Shown here one piece after another: positions 38,417 to 55,915 of a DNA stretch of 64,000 nt. The DNA comes from Pomphorhynchus laevis (taxonomy: Eukaryota; Acanthocephala; Palaeacanthocephala; Echinorhynchida; Pomphorhynchidae), in contig WNNJ02000833.1 in the NCBI GenBank assembly GCA_012934845.2, positions 1 through 64,000 on the forward strand, in the 5' to 3' direction. How positions within the stretch are numbered: position 1 is the stretch's first letter; each line of letters opens with the position of its first letter. The translations under genes and the position numbers were made by a program. The notes beneath the pieces were generated by a model. That model was not told the origin of the DNA, searched no databases, and was given only the letters and a program-made list of their open reading frames with translations.

Positions 38417-41400
38417 TTATTGTGCAAAAACGGCGGATGTATCGATGTTTAATAGGTTCATATGTTCCTCCTTACTTGGCTCATCCGATATTATTACATT
38501 AATTAAATTGAGACACGATTCCTTTGTATCATTATCATCCTCTATATCGAAATACTCTCTTAAGATATAATAAATATTCATATTACGGATGGTGCTCCGC
38601 CCTTTAGGCCCAGCGCATAACTAAATAAAAGTAAATATTAAGCTGTATTTCTAATATTAAATTCAAACCAGAAACAAAGCATCCAGTAGTAACCTTCTGG
38701 TTTCTCGATTTTCAATGCATTTAAGATTAGGTTCGATAAACTGAAGCTCTGCAGGTAGTTTATCGTTTTCTTCCTTGGAAATTTTGTAACAGGAGTCCAA
38801 TAAGGGCAAGGTAAGCTTGATGATAAATTCGTTTGTCGACAGAATATGATCGTGTAAGTCTTAATAAAAATCGAAGAAATCGGTTAAAACAAATAGCGAA
38901 AGAGATAATAAATATCAAATGCGATAATTTATTAAATACATGATAATATACCAAAAAACAAATTATATATAATTTAATATGCTTTATTATATAAAATATA
39001 ATATCTAATAGAACTTTATCAAATTAAATTTAAAATATTAGTCAGATTTAATATTGGTTAATATAATATTTACTTATCTGACTTCATGCCAGATAATTAA
39101 GGTATTCGACGAATTGTCGTAATTAATGCTTTCCTGAATTGACTTATTGAAAAATCTTACTTGTAAATGACAAAATCGTTTTTTTCAGCGCCAAGATTTC
39201 AATATATCCTGAGAATCAGTCGCCGTCGAATTAGGAAAACGAACGAAAACGTACAGCTTAAAATAAACATTTAAAACCAAAGTGGGCAATACAGCGACAT
39301 TACAAAACAATGGCCGTATTTCATTCTTAAATAGTCGATAAATTCTATTTTAATTCTTAGGGATTGTATCAGTGTGCAAATATACTTCATAATAAAGTTT
39401 TCGCTAATGCCTACTTTTTTATCCGTATTTAAGATATTAAATAGCGATATAATATTTAATATTATTTTCGTCCATAATAATTTAAGAATTTTGAATTACG
39501 AAACTGATAGAAATAACTGAAAACAACGTAGTGCACAAAGTAAATTTTTAGTATAACCAAAACCTAGCTGCACTCTGTTCAAACGGACAGAGTGCAGCTA
39601 GGTTTTATAAATATTGCTTGAACTAAAAGATATACCCTTTGAAAAATTATAAGAAGTAAAGCATTATAATAATAAACTATTGATTACAATTCTTATTCTC
39701 TGTCTGGTGTCGAAATATTTAAAAAATATTTGCTGGGAAAGCCGTTTAATCTTAGCATAAAAATAATTTACTTGCTTCCTAACTTTAGTAGCAGAAGCTA
39801 TAAAATCCATAAACAGTCCTTCAACATATTTTAAATATCTAAACTTCACACTGAATACTGATATTTTGATCCTTTAGAAAAAATACTAAAGGATTAAATA
39901 AATTAATTACAAAATCAAGATATTTTTAGAAAAAATTATGAATGTATACAAGTTTATATTTAAAATATTATAAATTTCAAAAGAATTAATTAATTTTTCA
40001 AATATATGTTAAAACTTTTAAAATATTGATAAATTAATTAAAAATTAATAAATAACTTTAAAAAATTAATTATTTTTTTAATTTGAAATTAAAAAATTAA
40101 AAAGCTCGTTTAAAACTTTAGGACTGAAATCCTCATTCAGCAAACAAATAAAATATTGCATGATATAATATTAATGCAATAATATATGCAATGATGTTTG
40201 AAATGATGCTGGCATTATCTAGCAATTTAAACAATTACATAATCGCCATCTTATTTAGCGTAAAGATTATAGCAGCAATCAAAATATATAAATTTAAACC
40301 AACTGTTTGTTTCATTATAAAAATATTGATTCTTAGCCCCTATAATTCAGTTATTATCGAATATTTTTAAAAGTCGACTACGTCTCCGTCGCTTCCACCA
40401 CATATCCGCATATTTTTCCCAACTCTCCTGGCCCACCATCCACATCCGCATCCTACTCTGCCTTATTCTCGTAACTTTTCGTATCGTCGCTCCCGACTCC
40501 CCATCATTCATCAACCTTCCTTTCTTAGACGACATTCTCCCCACCTCGCTATCTCTGCGTTCCCGTAATTCCTTCATACTCTTCGTTCCCAACTTCGGTC
40601 TTACAACTACGGTCTCCGATCCTTCCTCGTCGCTACCGTACTCGCCTGGAATCAGCTCCCTCTCAACGTCAACGGCGCTCCCTCCTTTATTACATTCAAA
40701 TAACGCATCCGTACCCATTTTCTTGACATATGACTTAGATTTTTTCTTTCTTGTGGTCAAGTAAGCGTGCGCCGGCACGCATTTGCCACGTAAAAACAAA
40801 TCTATTTTTCAGCAAATGTCAAATATGTAAAACAATTTTTATCATTTCTATATTGGCAATGCCTAATGACAGAAAATGATCTTTTTACCTGGATCAAAAC
40901 AGCAATTTTTAGCTGTTGCAGCACAAAATTTTAGCGACGGTTCATGATAGTTAGCTAGCGTTTGCAAAAACAGTTCATTTAACAAAACATTACTACATAG
41001 ATTTCTCCGAACTTGCGAAAACTTTGCCGTTAATGTGCACAAGAGAATTGGGTCCACACTCTTGTCTATGATTCCCTTTAAAATCGGTTTAATAAAATCA
41101 CAGACTATCGTTTCTACTGATGCCACTACCGGCAAATAATTCAAAATATTTGATATTGCCTGCGATATTTCGCGTATTTTGTGTTTCTCCATCAATTCTA
41201 ATAATTCTTTTATAAACAGCTCATCAAATTGCTTTAAATCGTTTTCGTAAATAGGGTGCTCGGTTATCAAAAAGGCGCTTGTATTAATCATTAGATCGAC
41301 AGCTTTCCAATTCGGAATTAATTTAGCACATTTCACAATTATATCTGGTAATGATGTAAGTATTACTTTCAGAATGGCCTTATTGATTGAAAATCCAAGT

Positions 41401-41489
41401 AGAGAGTTTAACGAAAACGATATAGTTTCTGAATTGTCAGATGATAGAAAAGCCTTGGCAATAAAACGTATATCATTGCAGTAATCCAT
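38417..41489 (-). CDS. HGH1: HGH1 homologue (HEAT/ARM-like chaperone for eEF2)
   Basis: HGH1 assists folding of elongation factor 2 in the cytosol with the TRiC chaperonin. Exon 1 (41489-40889) starts MDYCNDIRFIAKAFLSSD and ends at SLKFCAATAKNCCFDPG, matching the family motif RNCCFE. Exon 2 (38859-38669) has ENDKLPAELQFIEPNLK, matching the MERLPVDLQYLPPDKQ block. Exon 3 (38620-38417) has MNIYYILREYFDIED and VIISDEPSKEEHMNLLNI, matching AYLILRELHSWE and LIGDEPERGMENLLEV. Phases agree and the sum is 996 nt, giving 331 aa against 390 in human. Intron 1 (2 kb) contains a LINE 3' fragment. An earlier in-frame start at 41567 lies in apparent leader sequence; I chose 41489 because family similarity begins just after it. 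Confidence 0.9.
39559..39606. repeat. perfect 20-bp hairpin in HGH1 intron 1
   Basis: AAAACCTAGCTGCACTCTGT and its exact complement flank an 8-base loop. It is GC-richer than its surroundings. The outer words CAGCTAGGTTTTATAAA recur near 52435. Confidence 0.9.
40360..40770 (+). mobile_element. CR1/L2-like LINE 3' end fragment in HGH1 intron 1
   Basis: The plus strand reads RLRRFHHISAYFSQLSWPTI and SPSFINLPFLDD, the C-terminal end of the same LINE family seen at 46-47 kb, then a short tail. The sequence is pyrimidine-rich and much richer in GC than the intron around it. The 150-codon frame on the opposite strand is its shadow. Confidence 0.75.
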
Positions 41490-42022
41490 TAAAAAATCTA
41501 AAATTAAAATAATAACTCCATTATCCTGACGTGTATAATTATGAAGATAAGTAAGTTTAAATCTCATTCGAAAATTCTCGTGATTTGAGATCTCGTGATC
41601 AAAATTCGAAGATCGCTTGGAGATAATATATCCGCGAAATCAGAAATATTTAAAATTCATGTTTAATGATTTGAATTAGTTGGGTTATAACAAATTTCGA
41701 CATTGAATTTTTCTAATCTCATAATTACTAAATTATTTTAATTTAGTAATTCTAAAATGATTTAACCTTAAAATCTTAGAATCCTAGGCCATTTTGGAAG
41801 AATTCCGACAAATTTGATTTACGATGCCATGTCTAGTAAAATATAAATATTCGATATTAACAAATCAGCTGAAACAAAAAGCCTTTTAATTTTTATTATC
41901 AACGGTAATTTAAAATATGTTTCAATTACTTTATAAAATTAAACAACAAGATTCGTTTTGCTGTTTATCACATTCGTTTATTACTATCGGTGTTCTCCGT
42001 CTAAGTGATGCAACGGAAATAA

Positions 42023-45000
42023 TTAAAGTAACGATTGCAGGCAGCAAACCTTTTTGCGCATTGATTTCACAGCTTTAGCAGCTGCGTCGAAACTATCCTC
42101 CCACCATTGATTGTTAACATGATATTCTCGTATTGATCCTAGCTGAAAGAGTAAAGAAAATGCAAGAAAATTAAAGATAAACGTATTAAAAATTAAATAT
42201 TTAAACTATAGATTCAATAATATTGTTCGATTGTTTTATTTTTAGATTTAGCAAATTTAAAATATTAATTTATTAATTATATTAAATTCTTAACCATTTG
42301 CAATCACTTTTTGTATTTAAAAGACAGTTGTTAATCGTATTTCTATTATTTGTTTTACATATTTTTTAATTTAATGGTTTCTTATGTGAAAGCAAAGACA
42401 TGTTTTTAATAAAAATGTTTTTATAAAATTTCTTCCGGATCTAAAATTTTTACATTTTATAAAATGCTTTAGATTTTTCAAACTAGATATTGTAGCAAAG
42501 CATATCTTTCTAGGGACAAAAAAAAACAAAAAAATACCAAAATGTAACAACTTGTGATATCGATGTTTATGTAAATCCACATTTGAATTACTATTTTATT
42601 GAAAAAATAAAGAGTTTATGCGCATAGTCATCTAATGATAGCACGTTTTATAATAATCTTTTCTAAACCTGATAATTTAATGGGATCTTAATATAATATT
42701 ATGACAATATTTTATTTTTATGTTTTTTACTACAAAATATAAATTACTTTGTAATGTAACAGGTAAATACATGAAATAGTGTTTTATGATATAAAAAATT
42801 TTAAGTTTAGTTGAGCCAGGCAGACAATGCCTGAATTAATAATAATTTAAAAATATCATTTAGATCATCCTTTATTCTAATTATTATTAGTAATATAAAA
42901 TGCAATGTAAAATAAAAATTTACTATGACATATTTTAATAAAGAGATGCCATTACCATCTCACTCAGTTCGATGATAATTCATTCTTTAGAGAATCGCTT
43001 CAAAAAATATTTCGATCATTCATTAATTAACGAAATAGGTCGGCGGATAGCAGCAGTGACCGGAGAGCGGCGGTCCACGGATTTCTTGCTGCAGAGACTG
43101 AGCGTTGCCATCCAATGCGGTAACGCTAGTTGCGTTCTGGGCACTGTTGAGGGGACGAGTGATAGTCAAGACTTATACACAATTTATTATTTGTAATTTT
43201 TGGTTTTGTTTTTGAAAAATTTGAGATATCTTCATTAATTGCTTATATATAATATTATCACTTTGACGAGAAGACAATGTAAATTAGCTGCTGAATGAAG
43301 CGCGTGTACTTCAAAACCACTTCAATCTAAAGTATAAAAATAAAGTGTAAGAAACTGGAGAATAAAGAACGTTAAATCTATACCTACTGGGCGCGTTGTT
43401 TGTGCTACTTCTATCTCAGAAAAATAGAATGGGGCGCTAAGTTTTGATAAAAAAAATAGAGGTATACCGTAAAATAAACGTTAAGCAACCTGCACCAAGC
43501 CTCATCTTCACAATAATGTGAAGACCTAAATGTTTAGCGTCCAAGACAACCAGATAATTAATATCGAATTATTTTCTCAGCTATAGAGGAGGATACCATA
43601 ATAAAGCAGCTAAGAAAAAATCACAGTAATGCAGGTCCTTCAGGTATTGATGCTCCGATATAAATGCTCAGGCTTACCGACTTTGAAATTTCCACTAGAG
43701 AACTACTGTCCTTGCTGACTTTGATGTATTAATTACAATATGGTGAATGACAGTTTGAGAAACTTTCAACAGAATACAATCCAAACGGTCGTTCTTAGAC
43801 TTCACAATAGAAGCTTACTTCGTCTATCATAGATAAGTTAGGCTCTTCAAATTATTATATGAGGAATACAATCAATCAAACGATAGTAAGTAGATCTTTG
43901 GCGTGGCTATCTACTTTACACTACGCTCGGAAAATTCATGATGTTGTATGTTGTCGGTTTGGCCTAATCCCAATGGATCTACAGGGTTCCAATTGTGTAT
44001 GTGGTTTTCCTGTGAATATCATACTTTCAATTTCGTGTAATCGTGGTAGTTTTCTTCCATTCGGCACAATGCAATGAGTGAGATAATAACCTGTTTGTTA
44101 CCCGAATTTTGTCATTGCGTAGGGATCGATCCCATTTTCAATTGATTTGACACGCATATTCCCTTCAATTTACCATATATGATGCGAAATCGCGAAGCAA
44201 GACTAACTAAGTTAATGACATGAGTTACAACGATTCGAGAAAGCATTTTGATTCTGCTTTCAATATTCATGATCCATCGAATTTTTCAAGGTCAGTTTAA
44301 TCATCTTTTATGTATCATGAGAAGCGTAAATGCTCGAAATATGCAGAAATGGCTGCTTCGTTGATCAGTGTTTATTCAACATCAAAATCTCTCGTCGATT
44401 GGGGGTATATGTTCTGTTGCTTTACGCGCTTTGAGGGGATGATTCGAAAGCCAGAATCGATCATAAAAATTACACTAACGTTTTAATAAAAAGATTAGTT
44501 TTATTTCTATTTCAAACAGGGCCCAATTGAAGGTAATCTATCAATTGCTTTTATTATTTGCCCAATAATATTAGTATTTGTTACAGATATTATACTCATC
44601 AAAATATATTATTTTTATATATTATATTAAATATTAAATTATAAAATGTCGAAATATTATCCTTATCGATATAGCCATATCTACGATATGTTAGGCTCTT
44701 CAAATTATTATATGAGGAATGCAATCAATCAAACGATAGTAAGTAGATCTTTGGCGTGGCTATTTACTTTGCCACTACGCTCGGAAAATTCATGATGTTG
44801 TATGTGGGTGAGAAAAAATTTAAAATGTCAAAATATTATCTTTATCGATATAGACATATCTACAAAATCAGCTAAAGTCATCTTATAAAAACTGTAAGTT
44901 ATATGGTAATAGCTGCGATGATCGTCTATATATGTTCAACTGCCTCAAAACAAAGCCGATTTTAAATTATTGATTAACTCCATACTTTAATTTGCATATA

Positions 45001-45240
45001 CTTGTATAAATATTTTTTGTTAAACGTCCAGCGTCGAAATACGACATTTAGTAAATTAGCAAACTACAGTAATACCCCTTTGTTATCAAATTTATATGAA
45101 CACCTAACAGGCTCAGTAATTCCCTGCTTGTTTTTACCACATCCGTTTCCTAAACACCAAAGTGCTAATAGAAAAACGTTTTATTTGTCTTTACCTTTGG
45201 TCCATCCGTATTTTAGAAGATAATCCTCACCAAATGGCAT
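42023..45240 (-). CDS. GPATCH4: short G-patch protein, GPATCH4-like
   Basis: GPATCH4 is a nucleolar G-patch protein that partners with an RNA helicase. Exon 1 (45240-45195) encodes MPFGEDYLLKYGWTKG. A 45-nt intron follows, then exon 2 (45149-45076), GNGCGKNKQGITEPVRCSYK. A 2.9-kb intron follows, then exon 3 (42142-42023), LGSIREYHVNNQWWEDSFDA. Human has AEEQLLKHGWTQGKGLGR, KENGITQALRV and AKEFTNHWWNELFN in the same order. Phases agree and the total is 240 nt, so only 79 aa against 446 in human. The long Lys-rich tail is absent unless a donor within exon 3 (AAAAAG/GTTTGC near 42051) leads to an unseen exon. The large intron holds retroelement debris. Confidence 0.8.
42972..43200 (+). mobile_element. 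retroelement C-terminal fragment (RLE family B)
   Basis: The frame includes EIGRRIAAVTGERRSTDFLL followed by QRLSVAIQ and NASCVLGT. This tail is shared by a group of invertebrate RT proteins with a restriction-like endonuclease. It lies in the large GPATCH4 intron. Only the tail is present. Confidence 0.6.
43590..44480 (+). mobile_element. decayed RLE-type retroelement fragment
   Basis: The plus strand has KQLRKNHSNAGPSGIDAP near 43600, resembling the segment before the RT in this family. At 43859-44077 it has RSLAWLSTL and SNCVCGF, resembling the zinc-like cluster before the endonuclease. Frames are heavily broken and the assignment is by short motifs only. Confidence 0.4.
43838..43952. repeat. 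115-bp direct repeat, copy 1
   Basis: Matches 44690-44806 with few differences (block GATCTTTGGCGTGGCTAT). Confidence 0.9.
44644..44865. repeat. direct repeat copy 2 bracketed by a 40-bp duplication
   Basis: The 115-bp unit from 43838 recurs at 44690-44806. It is flanked by two similar 40-bp segments (about 44644-44685 and 44824-44865) that share TTATCGATATAG and CATATCTAC. Confidence 0.8.
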
Positions 45241-45959
45241 CTAAAAATTTTTACTTTAAAATGTTACAAGTAACATTGAGTATAATGAACTAATTTCATG
45301 TTTGATACAGTCATGTTTTGGTAAAAAATAGATATTTAGTAATTTCATGTTTAAAATGAAAAATAATTCTTTTATAATGGAAGAATTTTGGAATATAAAA
45401 ATAGAAGAAAAACAAATTATATTATATACATTATTTTTATTATTTATGTATATTTTTGCCCCGCGCACAGAGGCAACAGTGAACTAATAGTTCATCTCAA
45501 TAATCGTAATGCATTATAATTAATCTTGTGAATCTTTCATTTATATATCTTTTTTATACATTTTTAAATAAAGAAAATTATATTTAAATTTAGTACGTGT
45601 AAACAGTATTGCTACATTCAAAGGAAAACTTTTAGAATGGCTACGCCATCCCGACCTAGAAGCTATTCGAATGGCATACCCGACAGATTGACTACAATTT
45701 CAAAATTTTAACCGTATTTTTTAATTCTGTTTTGTTTTGGTGAGTAGAGTGAACAGCCTTAGGCTTTGTCTTGTAAATTAATAATATATTATTTATATGA
45801 AAATCGAAATTTATAAAAAATTGAAATCTTTATTTCATCAACTAACTATTGAAATCAGCATGTTATGTTATAAAATATGTTTAGTATCTTTTCGTACTCA
45901 TTTACATGTAATATTATATATTACATGACAGTCGCATGTTGTGTATAATTGATCATTAA

Positions 45960-47060
45960 TAGATTAACGCTTATCTCTCTTCGTCCAATCTATACCTTCT
46001 TTCCAATCCGCTTTCCTCTCAAATCATTCAATAGAAATCACCTGCAGGAAAGTTTATAACAACCTACTTATTTTTTGTGACAAGGCTCTATACAGTGTTC
46101 TCATCTCCATCAAACTCACCTCCGCATTCGACATCGTCGACCACTCCATCCTCCTTTCTCGCCTTCGTTATGATTACGGCTTTTCTTCCTCATCCTTAGC
46201 ATGGTTTGCATCATATCTATCCGACCGTTCCTTTCACGTCTGTTCTAATTCATCATCCCCTCCCATCCCTATTTTCTGCAAGGTCCCACAAGGTTCAGTC
46301 ATAGGTCCCTTGATTTTATCTCTTCTGCTTAGCGATCTCTCTCCGTTTGCCAAACCTTACTCCTTTAACGTCATGCAATACGCCGATAACATACTTATCT
46401 ATGATCATGCACCCGTCCATCGCATACACGATATCTGCATTTCTGCCTCCAACTGTATTTCTTCTATCTACAAACGTCTCTCCAATCTCCATCTCGTTCT
46501 AAACCCTGACAAGTCCAAAATAATGTGGATCCCCCTGTCAACCTAGCATATTTCCTTCCCCGTCAACAAAACATATATCCTCCCCTGTATCTTTTGCGTT
46601 ATCAATCATCCACATAATCCACAATCTCACTTTCTTAGGCTTCATTTCGATTATCACCTTTCCCTTAAACCCTTTGCCCGTGACAAGGCCCGCTCGTCTA
46701 ACTTAATTCTCAGTGACATCCGCCGTATCCAACCCCTTATCGACTTTCGTTCATGTCTGTCTCTCCTTTCATCGTTTCTCTTCCCTAAAATTGATTACTG
46801 CCTTAGCCTTTTCGCCAATTCTATAAAAATCTATTTCCTACCCCTACAACGCATCATCATCACCGCCGTTCGAGTGCTCCTACGTCTCCGTCACTTCGAC
46901 CAAACATCCAAATATGTTTCCCAACTCACCTGGCCCACCATCCACATCCAACTCCGCACTATTCTCGTAATTTTTCGTCTCATCTCTGTCGGCTCCCCAT
47001 CGTTCATCAACTTCCATTTCTTGGACGACACTCCCCCACCTCTCTATCGCTGCGTTCCCG
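45960..47060 (+). mobile_element. CR1/L2-like LINE fragment
   Basis: Plus-strand frames encode the RT block IKLTSAFDIVDHSILLSRLR, SSLAWFASYLSDRSFHV, KVPQGSVIGPLILSLLLSDL and MQYADNILIYDH, then LHLVLNPDKSKIMW. A later frame has LRLRHFDQTSKYVSQLTWPT. This order and wording suit CR1/L2-type LINEs. The fragment lacks the endonuclease, has frameshifts, and stops abruptly at a hairpin near 47054. A second copy of its 3' end lies at 40.36 kb. Confidence 0.78.
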
Positions 47061-47165
47061 TCAAGTTTAAGAGATGTTAAAAACATCTCTAAAACTTGAC
47101 GGGAACATCTCTTAATGAAATGATTTTAACATCTCATTTGAGATGTTAAAAACATCTCAAATTAC
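47054..47165. repeat. hairpin cluster at the LINE breakpoint
   Basis: Arms 47054-47078 and 47082-47106 pair over 25 bp with one mismatch (outer word GTTCCCGTCAAGTTT). The outer half of the arm is LINE sequence. A further AACATCTC / GAGATGTT hairpin series follows. Confidence 0.85.
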
Positions 47166-47384
47166 AAGTTTAATGTTAGGTATATTCTAAAAGTAATTTT
47201 AAATTCAAGTTTGATAAATCCTTTTTCTGCTTGCACGGCTAATCCGATGGTAATCCCTCGTTGTCGCCGTCGCAAACGGCCTGTTCGACAACCGGCGAAT
47301 GTTCCCATATTTTGATCATCCACGTTACATCAAGCAATTATGTTACTGTAGCGTCCGTCGTATCTTCCGAATGTATCAAAAGTC

Positions 47385-47615
47385 TTACAAGGGAGATCTA
47401 AAGCTTATCACTCGAAGCAGTGGGGAAGGAAGCATTTCCGCTTGCGGTATCCACTCGGGTTTGATGATGCCACTTGGCGTTGTTGTGTCGGATTGGCCAG
47501 GGTGTTTTGTCCGTAAATGTTTCTTTAAGATTTCTCGACAAGTATATGGTTCGTCACAATCCATATAGCGAAAATATCGAAGGTCCGGTAGAGTGGCCTG
47601 GGATTGGTCGTTCAT
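47385..47615 (-). mobile_element. possible N-terminal zinc-finger fragment of an RLE retroelement
   Basis: A 76-codon minus-strand frame contains LRYFRYMDCDEPYTCREILK followed by KHLRTKHPG, a worn C2H2-like finger. Such fingers begin several RLE-type retroelements. The surrounding 47.23-47.7 kb is GC-richer than its neighbours. It could equally be a host remnant. Confidence 0.3.
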
Positions 47616-48320
47616 TATCAGAGATCTACTATTGGACGAATTTTCGCACGTCCCGCTTGAATCGAGATGACTCTCCGTCGTCGTATTACCAATATTTTTG
47701 ACACATGCACGCCCCGTATGTTCATACTCGAGTTATCGCAAAGCACATTGTACTCCCAGAACTTCTTTATCAACTATTTAAATTATCAACTATTTAAAAA
47801 TCATTATCAACTATTCAAAATGCAATAAAAATTGCGGATCATTATCAACTATCTTAAATGTAATAAAAACGTTTACATTTAATTTGTTGCTTATATATCC
47901 TGACTTAACTTCTATATATAGTATTTTAATTCAAAATCAAAATTGTACTGACGAAAAGCTCCTTGTTTGAACTGGTTTAAAATAATAAACTTATTAACAA
48001 AAAACCTTATTCTTATAGATATATCAATCAATTTCGAGCATTATACCATCACAAAAGTATATATTTCGCTAAATTCACAGTTACGACAAAAATGAACTAA
48101 GAGCAATGAGTTGACCGAATGCAATGATAAGTTAACATAGATGGTATACAAAGCGCATTTGGTAGTACAGCGCTCTGTAAATATTATAATCATTTGTTTT
48201 ACCCTACATTTGACATTTGTAATATAATAATTAGATCAAAAATTGCTTTCGAAAAATAAAACCTTTTATTAAAAACTGAAAAATTAAAAGTGTTAATTAT
48301 TTTTCAATAAACTAACATAT

Positions 48321-53628
<5,308 letters not shown>

Positions 53629-53807
53629 CTAAAAAATTAATTTGTAATTATGAAAAATAACGAAATAGAATGTATTTGTTAGATAGTACAATCTAAAACT
53701 TGGATATCTCAGTTTCTTATGACAACTCGCAAGAACTTGAAGGTAATTGATATATTTAAAATATAAATTATGGAATAATTATATATAACACATATAATAG
53801 TGATGAA

Positions 53808-54251
53808 GTACTCTGCAACACTAATCAGTAGATGAAGTACCCACTGGTCGTTTTCGGTTGCCTGTGACATTCTGAATAAAGGCGTTTCCAACACTATGCT
53901 TAATTGACTGAGGCTTACGCTCTTTACCAGATCGAATTGTTGAGCGGACCATTTTTAAACAATAGGCAGAGGTTGTTGCTGAATTAGCGCTGCACTTGTT
54001 GGATCCTTAATGGATACGGGATGTATAATAATGGTGCACGGATGTGCTGAGTAAACAACTGTCCTATTTTTACGAAATACGCAAATTATAAAAAATTGTG
54101 TTGATTGATAGACAGTCACCATGTCACTTCTAGACGACCACTTCAGAATCGAAATTATGGAGTATCCGGCAACATTCATCGGTAGAATGAAGTACCCACT
54201 GGTCGTTTCGATTGCCTGTGTGACATTGTGAACGAAGGCGTTTCCGACACT
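53808..54251 (-). CDS. two short unrecognised frames just upstream of DIMT1
   Basis: On the minus strand a 74-codon frame (54179-53955, MNVAGYSIISILKWSS start) is followed three bases after its stop by a 43-codon frame (53951-53820, MVRSTIRSGKERKPQSIKHS start). An ~85-bp block around GAAGTACCCACTGGTCG occurs twice in direct orientation (about 53808-53893 and 54159-54251). The second copy encodes the end of the short basic peptide, SVGNAFIQNV. A weaker match lies at 4.6 kb. I recognise no family. It may be a small element with direct ends or a duplicated micro-gene. Confidence 0.3.
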
Positions 54252-54259
54252 TTGTATAA

Positions 54260-55310
54260 ATTAATCTAGCAGATATGAAATTACGATCTAGTTATGATAC
54301 ATCTCAAATTGCAAAAATATTTTGATCTAGCCTTGGTACATAATGGAGCTTTTCGTAATACCACGAGGTTCAATCCCATTTTACATAAATACCTTATCAT
54401 GATAAATTCATGGGTTGACCTATTTATCATCCATCATGGATTATAAATACCATTTAATGGATGGTATCTCAGGTATCAAAGGCAAAAAAACGTGTTAAAT
54501 AAAATTCGTTGACAGGAATTTTTGCTCTTTTGAGCAACAGTTAAAGCTGAAGTTTTATTTAATAGCGGAATCAGCAATCAGATCGTATTTATTGGTGCGA
54601 ATGAGTAAACATTTATTCTTATTTTGTGCTATTCTGCTATGTCTTAAATGTCGTAACTCTATGTTATGTCATGAATAAACTTATGCTACGAAGGTAAAAT
54701 GTGATTAAGATAAAATTTCGTTAGATCATTTGGTTAAATGCTTATCTTGCATTCGTTTTTAGAAACGCGGATTGAATGTGAATTATTTAAAACAGCTTCA
54801 GTATGAACATCGCAAACCATATTTGTTTAGAAAGTAATACCCATATTATCTTTTAACTGGACTATTGTGGATGAAGATTGTGAAAATTGCTTATATCACA
54901 CGGCTACTTAAACAAGGAACACATTAATGACATGACATTTTATCTCACGACGACTATCATCGCCAGTTTTGAGTAAATCCACTATGCAGGTGTAAATTTT
55001 GTAAGAAACGTTGTGGTACCGAGTAAACTGAGCTTACGTTAACTAGAAAAATTATAATTATTTTTATGCATTTTCAATATTTTCGTCTGATGGGGCTTAG
55101 AGTCATTTTAGATAATTAATTTTTTAACACAATTGGTAATGTGTTCATTAAATGACAGTAAATCTAATTGTAGATAAGTCTTGGTACTAAATTTATAAAG
55201 TTATTTAACAAATTGGATATTTAAAATGAGACAGGAAGCCTTTATTTGCATAAAAGCATTGTGCCCCTCATAATAGAAGACTCATTACATATAACTGTCA
55301 TTGGACTAAT
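54260..55310. other. stretch without a recognised gene
   Basis: Moderately AT-rich, with no exon signals I could link to a family. Confidence 0.4.
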
Positions 55311-55313
55311 TCA

Positions 55314-55655
55314 GATCAGTTAACTAAGTCTACATATTTGATACTATAAATAAATTAAGAATAAAGATAAGTAATTATAAATAATGAATAATTATATAAG
55401 ATTTTATACGATCACAATTTATATAATGATTAAATTTAAAATAAAAATCAATTTTCATGAATTGACTAATATCAAACGATATATCAGAATAAGAATTAGA
55501 GGTCACCAGAAAAATTGTATTTTATCAAGTTTCGGTCCCTATTACTCGACATAACAAAGCAGCGGGCCAAACACATGCTAATGACGTATATACTCTGATA
55601 AAATTTGATTATTTAGTGTATCTTATTATAAACAAAGTATATTATTTATTATTTA
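55314..55655 (-). repeat. PLE 3'-region repeat, longest solo copy
   Basis: From GATCAGTTAACTAAGTCTAC through the AT-rich middle, the GC-rich block (AGTTTCGG, CAAAGCAGCGGGCC) and the ACATGCTAATGACGTAT edge. It also includes the bases that join the RT end at 13.25 kb (CAAAGTATATTATTTATTAT). It therefore looks like a 5'-truncated PLE insertion without coding sequence. Confidence 0.82.
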
Positions 55656-55726
55656 TCAATTAAACAATTATCGCAACTCAAAGAACTCAACTAAACAATC
55701 ATGATTATTTTAATGAGTATAAAAGG

Positions 55727-55915
55727 CCGAGGATGTATCATAATTAGGATTCGAGGTCATCAAAAGGAACTGATTTGCTATCAGGTTTCGGTCTCTATTC
55801 CTCGACCCAACATAGCAGCGGAGCTAAATACATGCTAATGACACATTTCCTCTGATGAAATTTTTTTATCTAGTATCATGTTCTAATACAAAGTATATTG
55901 TTTATTATCCATTTT
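55727..55915 (-). repeat. PLE 3'-region repeat, GC-rich block only
   Basis: Contains GCTATCAGGTTTCGG, TTCCTCGACCCAACATAGCA and ACATGCTAATGAC. Confidence 0.8.

Noticed and set aside
40347-40799. 150-codon minus-strand open frame rich in Arg, Glu and Lys
   Set aside because: The plus strand carries LINE C-terminal motifs over the same bases; the frame is the shadow of a pyrimidine-rich LINE end.
46880-47086. Minus-strand frame of 68 codons
   Set aside because: Antisense shadow of the CR1/L2-like LINE.
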